Shown: in pieces, positions 49,056 through 57,625 of the stretch
Layout of the letters: each line of letters starts with the position of its first letter
Numbering within the stretch: the first letter of the stretch is position 1
Virus record (IMG/VR): IMGVR_UViG_3300042889_001272
Span: 124,001-188,000 of that record
DNA: 64,000 nucleotides
From: a virus
Strand: one strand, 5' to 3'
The notes under the pieces: generated by a model
Databases searched by the model: none
What the model was told of the DNA's origin: nothing
The model's input: the letters and a program-made list of their open reading frames with translations, nothing else
Made by a program: the position numbers and the translations under genes

Positions 49056-50601
49056 GATCTAACTCCGCAAATAGTTTAATACCCAAGTACCATAGGAATA
49101 TATCAAATGGAGCAGTGTGCAATGGGCTCATGTTCCAAAAGATTATCGGTATTAATTGTTGTACTTTATTATAATCTAAATTGTTATCTACGATGTATTT
49201 CTTCAACCGCTGTTGATATACGGTGATATGATCGACATTCGGAATACTCAATGTTACACTGCTGTCTTCGATTTCTATGTTAAAATTATGATTCTTAATG
49301 TTGGCATAGTTGATGATCAACCCCCCGGCCATTTTAGCCAAGTCGTAGTATATATCACCGTACTCGACTAGGCCTGCGAACTCATGTCGCCAGTCAATGA
49401 TCTTAAACTCTCCGCTGTCACTGATGACAATGTTATCAAACTGTAAATCACCGTGCAGGAATCCCGGGCGGGTAACTTGTGCAAAATATTCCCAGTCTAT
49501 CTTATTTAAATAATAACTATGGTCTCGGACTTCTATGCCGTCGATGTTGGTCACTGGTTTTAAACCAGGATACTTTTCTAAAAACTTGTTGATACGTGAC
49601 AGTGATTTTGTTTTATAGAACTCAATGCTGGCATCATGTATATCAGCATCTATGTCTCGCCACACATTTTTTTCCAGCCAATTAAGCAATTCATTGAATG
49701 CCACTGGATTGTTGAACTCGTATAATGTCTTGCCTGGAAAGAAATCATAGGCCATATAATTGCCGCTGTGCGTACAGTTGGCGGGGAAGACATGTGGATT
49801 AGCCAATACTTTGTCATACTTCTTTTTGGCAACTGTGTTATCTAGCCACCATTTAACTACACGATTGTTACAAATATATGTTACTTCGTCTTTTTTTGTA
49901 AAGTCGAATTTTTGGCTTTTACTTAATTCGGTTTGATATATTGTTGGACTGCCAAAGTCTAACCATGTATTAAGATTCGCAGTATCACTGCCTAGTTTAA
50001 TAATACCAATAAACTCATTACTGTGACTTTGTTCCAAGTCTGCAAAAAATGTTGTATAGTCATTTATATACATCAGCCCTGTAAATGCCGACCAAGTTGC
50101 AGGAGTAGTTTCTTTAAACTTGATCTCTTGTATATGAAAACTATTGTTTTTGTTAAACATTGTATAAAGATGCGTGTCTTGTTCAGGCACTGACTTAACA
50201 AAATAACAATCCTTGTTTCTAACTAAATCTACCACTGTTTGGTCAAAGTAAGTGTCACAGGGTACATACCAAAAAGGTGCATCTATTACCTCTTTACATT
50301 GTAGCAATGTGTATCCGGTTCCTGATTTAGCACTGGTCCAGTCGTTGATGTGTAAAAATTCTATATTTCTGTCACTATATGCTACATTACAAAAATCTAT
50401 AATTTGTTCTTTTAGATGTCCAACAGGTATAATAAACTTCGTATCCTTGGGAAAGTTATCTATGATATGTCCTAAAACTGGTTTATCTTTGTAAGGCAAT
50501 AATGCCTTATTAAGATTCTTAGTATAATTGCCCATTCTACTGCCAAGCCCGGCTGTAGGAATAACAACAGTATTACTCATGTTCGTAGCTGATTCTACCA
50601 T
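49048..50601 (-). CDS. nucleotidyltransferase-kinase fusion protein
   Basis: 517 residues in two domains. Residues ~8-230 are a sugar/choline-type nucleotidyltransferase: VVIPTAGLGSRMGNYTKNLNKAL (Gly-rich loop and Lys), then VPCDTYFDQ with the metal-binding Asp. Residues ~240-510 are an aminoglycoside-phosphotransferase/choline-kinase-like domain with FLHGDLQFDNIVI (HGDxxxxN) and IIDWRHEFAG (DxD-type). A kinase plus nucleotidyltransferase would turn a precursor into an activated NDP form, as LicA and LicC do for choline. The order here is transferase then kinase. The precursor is unknown. Met8 at 50580 is an alternative start. Confidence 0.85.
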   Translation of the reverse strand: MVESATNMSNTVVIPTAGLGSRMGNYTKNLNKALLPYKDKPVLGHIIDNFPKDTKFIIPVGHLKEQIIDFCNVAYSDRNIEFLHINDWTSAKSGTGYTLLQCKEVIDAPFWYVPCDTYFDQTVVDLVRNKDCYFVKSVPEQDTHLYTMFNKNNSFHIQEIKFKETTPATWSAFTGLMYINDYTTFFADLEQSHSNEFIGIIKLGSDTANLNTWLDFGSPTIYQTELSKSQKFDFTKKDEVTYICNNRVVKWWLDNTVAKKKYDKVLANPHVFPANCTHSGNYMAYDFFPGKTLYEFNNPVAFNELLNWLEKNVWRDIDADIHDASIEFYKTKSLSRINKFLEKYPGLKPVTNIDGIEVRDHSYYLNKIDWEYFAQVTRPGFLHGDLQFDNIVISDSGEFKIIDWRHEFAGLVEYGDIYYDLAKMAGGLIINYANIKNHNFNIEIEDSSVTLSIPNVDHITVYQQRLKKYIVDNNLDYNKVQQLIPIIFWNMSPLHTAPFDIFLWYLGIKLFAELDRG

Positions 50602-51022
50602 GTGTTCTACCTGCGTCGTCTTGTAATCGAATTACATCATCTAATTCTGTTGTGCTGGTTTCCATGAATTCTAAATCAGTGTCAGCGATTACTCTGTGTA
50701 CATAGCCTGGTTGTACATTGAATACAACACCGGCTTTAAGTTCTATACGTTCGAATGTATATTCGTAGGCTTCTACTTGCCTAGACGTCATGCCTTGTTC
50801 TAAAAACTTGGCAATGTCCAGTGGTTCTCGACTGCGATGTAACATGCCTGTGCCGCTGAGAACGTAGTTAGTTTCTATCTTATATTCGTGTACTTGTAAG
50901 CTGGTTCTATTGCCCGCTTTGAATAAAATACGTTTACTGGCATACGGAGTTTGGCTTCCATCTGCAATCCAAAGCTCGTAGCCCCAGTGTTTAGTTACTT
51001 TTTTAATTTTCATCATGCCCAT
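50573..51022 (-). CDS. cupin, mannose-6-phosphate isomerase type II-like
   Basis: 149 residues. KHWGYELWIADG, then NRTSLQVHEYKIETNYVLSG with the His/Glu metal set, and VQPGYVHRVIADTD with the second His, form a cupin fold similar to the small isomerase/guanylyltransferase-type C-terminal domain. It may act on a sugar phosphate. It overlaps the fusion gene (29 nt, or 8 nt from the alternate start) and the SGNH (3) gene (10 nt). Starts Met1, Met3 and Met4 are all possible. Confidence 0.8.
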   Translation of the reverse strand: MGMMKIKKVTKHWGYELWIADGSQTPYASKRILFKAGNRTSLQVHEYKIETNYVLSGTGMLHRSREPLDIAKFLEQGMTSRQVEAYEYTFERIELKAGVVFNVQPGYVHRVIADTDLEFMETSTTELDDVIRLQDDAGRTHGRISYEHE

Positions 51023-51810
51023 CCATTTTCTTTTAACTTTGTTAATACTATGTTATATGCTTCATTATGCCCGTCGGGTCCAGTATGCCACGTTTTAATT
51101 TCATCTGGATATTTGACACTTAATTCTCCCCAGGACAATCTAACTAAATTTTCTTCATCCATGTACTTAGCATATTCTTCTGGCTCTTGTGTCAGCATCA
51201 AATGTTTAATATTATGTTTCTTTAACAGTTGATGTGCCATGGTCATTACCCCAATACTTTGTAATCGATTTATCCTAGGGTCGTGTATAGTTGTGGCAAA
51301 GTCGTACAGTGTTTTCATTCTTTCTTTTGGTTCATTTTGAAATCTAGCATAATAGCCAGAATACTTGTCATCTTTTCTAAATGTTTCCCAAAAGTCAATT
51401 ACACCCATGTAATTTTCAGTGAACATTCCGCCCTTGTACAAAGGATCATCTTGCATGGGATGCTTGTCTAAAACTTGATGATATGTTTCTGCTCTATAAG
51501 GAGGATATTGATGATAATTAACATCGACATTTGTTATTTCATGTCCGAATTTGTAGTCCATGGGAAACCAATCAACCCTGTCATAACTAGTATGACTCAC
51601 TAATACAATGTCATCTTCTGATGCAATATTTTTTACTGCATATTCTGCCTGCAAGTAAATGCTTAGATTCGTACTAGATCCTTTGGCAAGATTAAACAAC
51701 TCTCTTTCAAGGTTGTTTGCCAATAATACTCCATATGGTTCTGTATGCAAATCTATGCACCCAATACCAATATTAAAACTATCACCACATATTATTAATT
51801 TTTTAGACAT
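51013..51810 (-). CDS. SGNH/GDSL hydrolase-like protein (3)
   Basis: Start placed at the ATG at 51810 (MSKKLIICGDSF); the frame also opens at 51837 but would then overlap the next gene by 35 nt. LIICGDSFNIG is block I with the Ser nucleophile, LAKGSSTNLSI the Gly/Asn block, and TGPDGHNEAYNIV the C-terminal Asp-x-x-His. About 265 aa. Probably an O-acyl hydrolase or transferase. Confidence 0.75.
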   Translation of the reverse strand: MSKKLIICGDSFNIGIGCIDLHTEPYGVLLANNLERELFNLAKGSSTNLSIYLQAEYAVKNIASEDDIVLVSHTSYDRVDWFPMDYKFGHEITNVDVNYHQYPPYRAETYHQVLDKHPMQDDPLYKGGMFTENYMGVIDFWETFRKDDKYSGYYARFQNEPKERMKTLYDFATTIHDPRINRLQSIGVMTMAHQLLKKHNIKHLMLTQEPEEYAKYMDEENLVRLSWGELSVKYPDEIKTWHTGPDGHNEAYNIVLTKLKENGWA

Positions 51811-52600
51811 CTTTATATTTCTCTTCCCACCATTCATTTTGTTTATTTCTCAAATCCTGAAAACTATGTTCATGTTTTATCATACCATTTTCAAACATAT
51901 CATTTATATTATCTCTTAATATCACACAATCCATGTATCTGTGAAGTAAGTTATCTATAGTCTTGCCGCGCTCTATTAAATATCTTGCAAATAAACTATG
52001 AATATCATATTTGTTCGAAATAGTTTCGTTGTAATAGTATACATAATAATCAAAAAACTCAGACAGTATTTTAAACATTTCCCAATCTACCATTAGACAC
52101 GTATCATTAGTGGAAAAATAATCGCTGTTTGGATCAGTGCTTAATCCGCCGATGCTGTGCATGTGGTCAGGAATAGGTAGCTGATTATTAAAATTTTTAA
52201 TAGGCTGTAGATAACGAATATATAAATCTGGGCGCCATAATAATATCTTATTGTACTGTCTTACATGTTGCATTGACAACAAAACTTGATAAGCATATTT
52301 CCATTTAAATGCCATGCCGATTGTAGGGTGATATGCAAATTCAGGATTTTGTTTTAATTGTTGTTCCGTAAACATCATTTTATTATCTACTAATAAGTTT
52401 ATTGATGAAAAGTTTACACTACTTCTATTAATAGTATTTGCTATAATATCAGTAGTACACTCTGTATGCATATCAGTTGACTGCGGATTATAAATTTTAT
52501 TTTCAGTGATTAAATAATAATCAGCATCAATTATCCAACTGCTGGACGCTTCGACTAGATGTCGCATCACTCCAGAAATTATAATCGCAGTGTTAGACAT
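51803..52600 (-). CDS. putative glycosyltransferase-like protein, exostosin/GT-like type (1)
   Basis: 265 residues. SNTAIIISGVMRHL resembles the start of the 53.5 and 54.4 kb proteins (IAVCFSGQAR; VAICISGQPR), and YNKILLWRPDLYIRY resembles their DLVIKARLDVIYN and DLCIKIRYDMFFD segments, an R-x-D type donor-site pattern. I treat them as one glycosyltransferase-like family; this is a pattern-level call. It overlaps the SGNH genes on both sides by 8 nt. Confidence 0.5.
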   Translation of the reverse strand: MSNTAIIISGVMRHLVEASSSWIIDADYYLITENKIYNPQSTDMHTECTTDIIANTINRSSVNFSSINLLVDNKMMFTEQQLKQNPEFAYHPTIGMAFKWKYAYQVLLSMQHVRQYNKILLWRPDLYIRYLQPIKNFNNQLPIPDHMHSIGGLSTDPNSDYFSTNDTCLMVDWEMFKILSEFFDYYVYYYNETISNKYDIHSLFARYLIERGKTIDNLLHRYMDCVILRDNINDMFENGMIKHEHSFQDLRNKQNEWWEEKYKDV

Positions 52601-53504
52601 ATAACTTATGTTGCTTAATATATCTTACTAATTCATTAGCCCATGCTTCATGACCTTCCGGGCTAGGATGCCAGCCAGTCAAAGGAGGATTGACATTATT
52701 AACAGGATCTTCTATGTAACTCTTAAAAGTATTATTGGAGTGATCTTTTTTATAAAATCTAACAGGATCTATACTATCCCATAGTGCAGTATAATCATTG
52801 ACGTGCAGTTCGCGAAGCATTGGATTTTTAGATTGTTGATATTTATGACCACCAATACTGCCTTTTAACTTTTTAACTTCGTCACTGACTTTTAAATCCT
52901 GCCAATCATTAGGATTGGCATTGGGCGTTTGATAGAAAGCATTAAAGCACATCCATTTAATATTATTAACTCTGCAAAAGTTCTGCAACTGCAAAACATT
53001 TAATACATATCTAGGAATATATTCTTCGGCATGCCATAGATATGCAACATATAATTCCCAGAATTTTTCCTGGGCAACTGCATCAAAGTGCGGGACCTGC
53101 GGCCACAATCTAAATAGATGCGATAACCCATCGTCTTTATACCAAAAGCTATTGCGTTCAGGACTTGTCCAGCCAATTATAACAAACAACTTATCAGTTG
53201 GAATATTATTTGCTATATATTTTTGAGAAATATAGTTAATAGTTCTACGTAGAATAGTACCGTTGTCATCGGCTGGCCAACTGAGATTAGTCACTGGAAC
53301 TTTTAAAAGTTTTGCCAAATGTGTGGGGAAAATTTTAGGCGTTCTATAAGCATCATTTTCTTCTACAAAATCATAATGCCCCGGGTGTGTATCATCTGGA
53401 TATCTTTTTGCAATATTAGGATCGACGATTTCACAGCCAAATGTCCAGCTGTCACCGTCACATATAATTTCTGGTTCTATGTTGACATCGATGATGTCAA
53501 CCAT
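52593..53504 (-). CDS. SGNH/GDSL hydrolase-like protein (4)
   Basis: Start placed at the ATG at 53504, just after the upstream stop; an ATG at 53549 gives a 15-residue extension that overlaps the upstream gene by 41 nt. Neither has a strong RBS. EIICDGDSWTFGCEIVD is block I, NLSWPADDNGTILRR the Asn block, and GWHPSPEGHEAWANEL the C-terminal Asp/His-type block. About 303 aa. It is the fourth SGNH-like member in 16 kb. Confidence 0.78.
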   Translation of the reverse strand: MVDIIDVNIEPEIICDGDSWTFGCEIVDPNIAKRYPDDTHPGHYDFVEENDAYRTPKIFPTHLAKLLKVPVTNLSWPADDNGTILRRTINYISQKYIANNIPTDKLFVIIGWTSPERNSFWYKDDGLSHLFRLWPQVPHFDAVAQEKFWELYVAYLWHAEEYIPRYVLNVLQLQNFCRVNNIKWMCFNAFYQTPNANPNDWQDLKVSDEVKKLKGSIGGHKYQQSKNPMLRELHVNDYTALWDSIDPVRFYKKDHSNNTFKSYIEDPVNNVNPPLTGWHPSPEGHEAWANELVRYIKQHKLYV

Positions 53505-53508
53505 TCGT

Positions 53509-54426
53509 TTAGATGTACCACTCAAACCATTTCCTCCTAATTTCTTCATAGTTATAAATTGAATTCAATTTTGCTTCCACTGCGGTGCTTCGCATCACTG
53601 CATATTCAAATGGATTTACGCAGTTTGGGTGTATGGATAATTCTGTCATGTAATTATATAATAAACAACCGGGTCCTAGCCATAATACTTTATCCAAGTT
53701 TAAACCACATTGATTCTTAAATTGATATTCCATGGGGCGGGAGATTTTATGAAAAGAATATAGATCTCCCATTAAATCCATGGTAGGACTATCACCATAA
53801 AATAACACATCATCAAAATTATTAGAATTAAATTCTGAGGCAAATTTGCTTACGGGTGTAGCTGTATAACAAACGCCTGGCCAAACTCGTTGTAAAGGAA
53901 ATCGATGACTAGGGTTGTAAATGACATCCAATCTTGCCTTAATAACTAAGTCATATTGAAAACTTTGTTTCAATTCATAGTCTCTTTTAAGCATTAAACT
54001 TCTTGCAAAGCTATAGAACATTGGATCCCAGGCACGTTTGAATTTTTCTTTATCAAATTCTTGTTGTATAAAACCCTTTGGCTTATATGTTTCTATAATG
54101 GCATCTCGATCATTGTGAATCACATCAGTATAAACAGTGATATCTGTTTTGGGCAAGCGCCATGTATTGGTATCCCATGTATGAATAAAGTAATCAGTTT
54201 CTACATCCAAGCCATTTTCTGGGTGCGGATATTCGTGTTCAAAGAAACGTTTAATGTTGGCAACACTTTCCTGCCAATAACGTGCTTGACCACTGAAGCA
54301 AACTGCAATTCTAAATTTTCTTTTAGGTTCCGCTGATAGCGGCTCTGGTATTTCAACCTGAATAGGCGCACTACGCAAATTGCCAGTAAGTGAGTCTATT
54401 TCAACATTAAATAAGCTCATGTCCAC
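53509..54426 (-). CDS. putative glycosyltransferase-like protein (2)
   Basis: 305 residues. Basic start FRIAVCFSGQARYW, then YFIHTWDTNTWRLPK, DLVIKARLDVIYN with acidic RxD, and FGDDVLFYGDS-like segment DDVLFYGDSP. Together with the 54.4 and 51.8 kb proteins it belongs to a set sharing an SGQAR/SGQPR start. Such proteins occur in surface-glycan regions. Overlap of 20 nt with the next gene. Confidence 0.55.
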   Translation of the reverse strand: MDMSLFNVEIDSLTGNLRSAPIQVEIPEPLSAEPKRKFRIAVCFSGQARYWQESVANIKRFFEHEYPHPENGLDVETDYFIHTWDTNTWRLPKTDITVYTDVIHNDRDAIIETYKPKGFIQQEFDKEKFKRAWDPMFYSFARSLMLKRDYELKQSFQYDLVIKARLDVIYNPSHRFPLQRVWPGVCYTATPVSKFASEFNSNNFDDVLFYGDSPTMDLMGDLYSFHKISRPMEYQFKNQCGLNLDKVLWLGPGCLLYNYMTELSIHPNCVNPFEYAVMRSTAVEAKLNSIYNYEEIRRKWFEWYI

Positions 54427-55255
54427 CTAATTCTCCTTCTAATCCTGATTTTATTTTTCTATCTAAGTAGTCCTGACTCCTGAATATTTTAGGATCAACT
54501 GACAATGGGGATATTTCTATGTTTAACATCTTTGCATAAAAATACAATGCGTGTTCTGGGCCCACTAGATTATTACTGTTAAAACTTTTCTTTCCTATAA
54601 TCGGCAACCATCTATAAAATTCACAGATGCGGTTAAATGTAACAGTGTCAGCAAACCAAAATACGTCGCCCAATCTATGAAAAGGAAATTGTTCAGGATC
54701 TTTTCTAGTATGACAAGTATAAAAAGTATTAACTTCTGGATACACTAGATCATATCTTACAAAATGATCAATTTGATAATCATCAAAAAACATGTCGTAT
54801 CTTATCTTGATGCATAAATCATAATGAAAATCATTTTCGAACTCGTGAATTTTCTTTAAGTGAGCGGCTCTCATCACGCTATAGAATTGGCCGGCGGCCC
54901 AATCTAATTTAGTTTCACCGTGCTCATTGAGATGTACAGCATTTTGTTCGCGCACATCTTTGATTTTATTTTTGTTAGAAAATTCATCTTCAAATACACA
55001 CGCTTTGGGTTTTATTATATCTACAAATCTCTTCTTTTCATCATCAGATATTTTGTCTCCGGGCACGGTATTATAATCCCAGCCTTCGTGCATTAACAAA
55101 CGATGGGGCGGCGAATTATAATCCCATACATGACAAAATATGTCTATGTCATCGACTTCGTATGATTGTTTGATTTTATCAATTAGTTTAAACCACGTAT
55201 GATAACATTTTTCCCATGTTCGGGGTTGTCCGCTGATACAAATAGCCACTTTCAT
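54407..55255 (-). CDS. putative glycosyltransferase-like protein (3)
   Basis: 282 residues. Start MKVAICISGQPRTWEKCYHT, then DIFCHVWDYNSPPHR and DLCIKIRYDMFFDDYQ as the donor-type segment; later PEHALYFYAKML. Same family as the 53.5 and 51.8 kb genes. It overlaps the radical SAM gene upstream by 4 nt and the next by 20 nt. Confidence 0.55.
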   Translation of the reverse strand: MKVAICISGQPRTWEKCYHTWFKLIDKIKQSYEVDDIDIFCHVWDYNSPPHRLLMHEGWDYNTVPGDKISDDEKKRFVDIIKPKACVFEDEFSNKNKIKDVREQNAVHLNEHGETKLDWAAGQFYSVMRAAHLKKIHEFENDFHYDLCIKIRYDMFFDDYQIDHFVRYDLVYPEVNTFYTCHTRKDPEQFPFHRLGDVFWFADTVTFNRICEFYRWLPIIGKKSFNSNNLVGPEHALYFYAKMLNIEISPLSVDPKIFRSQDYLDRKIKSGLEGELGGHELI

Positions 55256-56652
55256 TTAGCATTTTTCCATTTAGTATAGTAAGGTTCAAACTCAGGAAAT
55301 GTAGCCAAAAAGTTTGTTCCTCTGCGTTTGTCGTGCTCATCCACAAACGCAACTAGATCCTTTTGATATACTGTAACTTCCTCTGGATCTTTTTGATTCA
55401 TTGTTAATTCATATATACGTTTAAATTTTTCAGCTTCCCATTTGAAAAATCCTTGATTAGCACTTCCATACCATTCACCGTTTTCTAAATTACGATACAT
55501 CATTGTTACTTGATTGAAAATATATTCTTTTGCCCAACTTTCTGGCATAACATGAAAGATGCTTTGGTGCGCTGGGTGCCTTAGAAACGGTGCATCTAAA
55601 ATTAACGGAGCATGAACATTGTTCCAGCCACCGAACTCGTTTTTAATATCTAATACATCTTGTAAGAATAACGAATATGTAGGTACACTAAGAACATTGT
55701 AGGTACTCATGATAGTAATAGTACACTCTGGGATTTCTTTTAATACCCTGCGGATGTTACTTAACCAAAGTTCATAATTCATACCATCACGAATATATTC
55801 TGCAGCCTTGCCATGAGCATCACAGCTTGTAAAGATTTTAAACTTTTTAACTTTCTTTTCTTCGCAGATAATTTTAACTTTTTCAAGGAATCTGTCAAAT
55901 AACTGTGGTGGCACACACAAATTGCTGTTAATGCTCAGGTGTATATCTGGATTAGGATTTTCAATGACATAGTCAAGAACTTTAAAAGTATCTTTACTTA
56001 GTAAAGGTTCTCCGCCAGTTATCCTAAAGTGCTGAAGTTCTTTATAAACAGTGGGCCACCATTTCCAGAATGCTTCCACATAAGGATTGTATTGATTGTG
56101 CGGAATAGGCATTTGATCAATTTGTTTAAGGCCAGCAATATCATTGAAACGGCCGTGTGTTGGATATGGGCCATGTTGTTTAACTTCTTCCATCCACAGA
56201 CTACTGACCTGTGGACTACAATAGCTACATTTAAAATTACAGACGTTACTGAAACTGACTTCCAGATAACTAGGAACAACGTCACTGTCCCATGGCAAAT
56301 TGCGAACTTCGTCAAAGTGAGGCTTTGCCCATACATCATAGCTCTTATAGATTCTATCGCTGAGTGCATCTGGTGCGCTGTCCTCTACTTTCCAGCAATA
56401 GTCACATTCTTTAGGACGGGCACCTTCCAACATTAACTTACGCTGTTCTTTTTTAAACTGTGTATTATGTAATGCACTGGGATTAGCGGCTAGTTCGTCT
56501 AAAGGAATTTTGTGCGTAGTGGGATGGTGACAACTGTGGTTGTGACCTGTTTGCAAATGCAGAGTTACCTGTTTCCACTTGGCAATACAAAAACTAGGAC
56601 TAACGTCGTTAATCTTTTTTTGAAATGCAATGATATCTTTATTGTGTTCCAT
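55252..56652 (-). CDS. N-terminal-twitch radical SAM protein (outlying member)
   Basis: 466 residues, separated from the main radical SAM block by ~13 kb of glycan genes. N-terminal Cys domain: C22 (FCIAKWKQ), C41 with a His next to it (SCHHP) where relatives have CC, C83-x2-C86 (ECDYCWKVED). Core: C138, C142, C145 (SNVCNFKCSYCSPQ), TGGEPLLSKD and SINSNL. Overlap of 4 nt with the GT-like gene downstream; 1-nt gap to the next paralogue upstream. Confidence 0.88.
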   Translation of the reverse strand: MEHNKDIIAFQKKINDVSPSFCIAKWKQVTLHLQTGHNHSCHHPTTHKIPLDELAANPSALHNTQFKKEQRKLMLEGARPKECDYCWKVEDSAPDALSDRIYKSYDVWAKPHFDEVRNLPWDSDVVPSYLEVSFSNVCNFKCSYCSPQVSSLWMEEVKQHGPYPTHGRFNDIAGLKQIDQMPIPHNQYNPYVEAFWKWWPTVYKELQHFRITGGEPLLSKDTFKVLDYVIENPNPDIHLSINSNLCVPPQLFDRFLEKVKIICEEKKVKKFKIFTSCDAHGKAAEYIRDGMNYELWLSNIRRVLKEIPECTITIMSTYNVLSVPTYSLFLQDVLDIKNEFGGWNNVHAPLILDAPFLRHPAHQSIFHVMPESWAKEYIFNQVTMMYRNLENGEWYGSANQGFFKWEAEKFKRIYELTMNQKDPEEVTVYQKDLVAFVDEHDKRRGTNFLATFPEFEPYYTKWKNAK

Positions 56653-56653
56653 A

Positions 56654-57625
56654 TTAATTTATCGAGTTATCTACTTGATTTTCTTTGACCTGGGCACCAA
56701 GTCTGGGTGGATTAATCCAGCTTTCCTTGAACATTTTACTTCCGTTATAGTCAAGTTCTGCAATCTCTAATCCTAGGTTTGTTCTCAATGATTCTCCTAG
56801 TTTGAATATTTCGTCTTGTAGTTTTTTCTTGTCATATGTCCAGCCACTGGCTAAACATTTTTCAGACTCTCCGGCAAACTGTGGACGGACAGCATTTTTC
56901 CAAAAATCATCATGCCATTCAAAATCTCTCACCAATGTGAAATCAAAGCCATCTCTGTCAATATTAGACATATAGCAACCTAATCTAGTTCCGTACATGG
57001 CCCATAGTCCATTGTATACATCAGCACCTACACTAGCCCATACCAGCAAACGTTTATAATTTCTATCGTGTACTCGTTGTTTGAGTTGCCTAGGATCCAC
57101 GGTTACTCCGCCTTCTAATGCTAGTTTAACACCTTCACGGAAGCCTGCGCGATATGCTTGGTAAGCACTGGCATTATTAAAAACGTCACTGTATATGTTA
57201 TTCATTTGATGATAGTAAATGTCCCAGCAAAAGTCAACTTGTGCTTTGGGATCTTCTGCGGCTTCGTGTGTACGCATTTGTTCTACCACATGTTTGGGCC
57301 AAAGTTTAATGCCGCCATTGCCATAAACTAAACCGTTGACAACATTCTTGCCTGCCCATGATATAACGTCATGTCGACTAATTTTCGACATATCCAATTC
57401 AATGCTTAAAAAGTCATCACGTACAATGTTATCTGCATCCACAGTAATAAATCTATCTGTTTCAGCGGCAGCGGCAGCGGCTTTGTGCGCGGCATCAAAT
57501 CCTTTTACTCCATGCACACGCTTGGCCCATGGAGCTTTGTTACATAAGTCAGAATAGTTCTTATCGGCGTTGGGTTCGTCGTAGCTTAAAAATATAATAT
57601 CAAAACTGGTAATCGGTGCTAGCAT
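56654..57625 (-). CDS. glycosyltransferase-like (GT-A-type) protein (4)
   Basis: Start placed at the ATG at 57625, because AAAGGAAG lies 4 nt before it; the frame also opens at 57640. FDIIFLSYDEPNADKNY, KGFDAAHKAAAAAAETDR, FITVDADNIVRD (DxD), then KNVVNGLVYGNGGIKLW. It is nearest to the 43.7-44.7 kb member. It overlaps the unknown gene upstream by 26 nt. Confidence 0.66.
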   Translation of the reverse strand: MLAPITSFDIIFLSYDEPNADKNYSDLCNKAPWAKRVHGVKGFDAAHKAAAAAAETDRFITVDADNIVRDDFLSIELDMSKISRHDVISWAGKNVVNGLVYGNGGIKLWPKHVVEQMRTHEAAEDPKAQVDFCWDIYYHQMNNIYSDVFNNASAYQAYRAGFREGVKLALEGGVTVDPRQLKQRVHDRNYKRLLVWASVGADVYNGLWAMYGTRLGCYMSNIDRDGFDFTLVRDFEWHDDFWKNAVRPQFAGESEKCLASGWTYDKKKLQDEIFKLGESLRTNLGLEIAELDYNGSKMFKESWINPPRLGAQVKENQVDNSIN

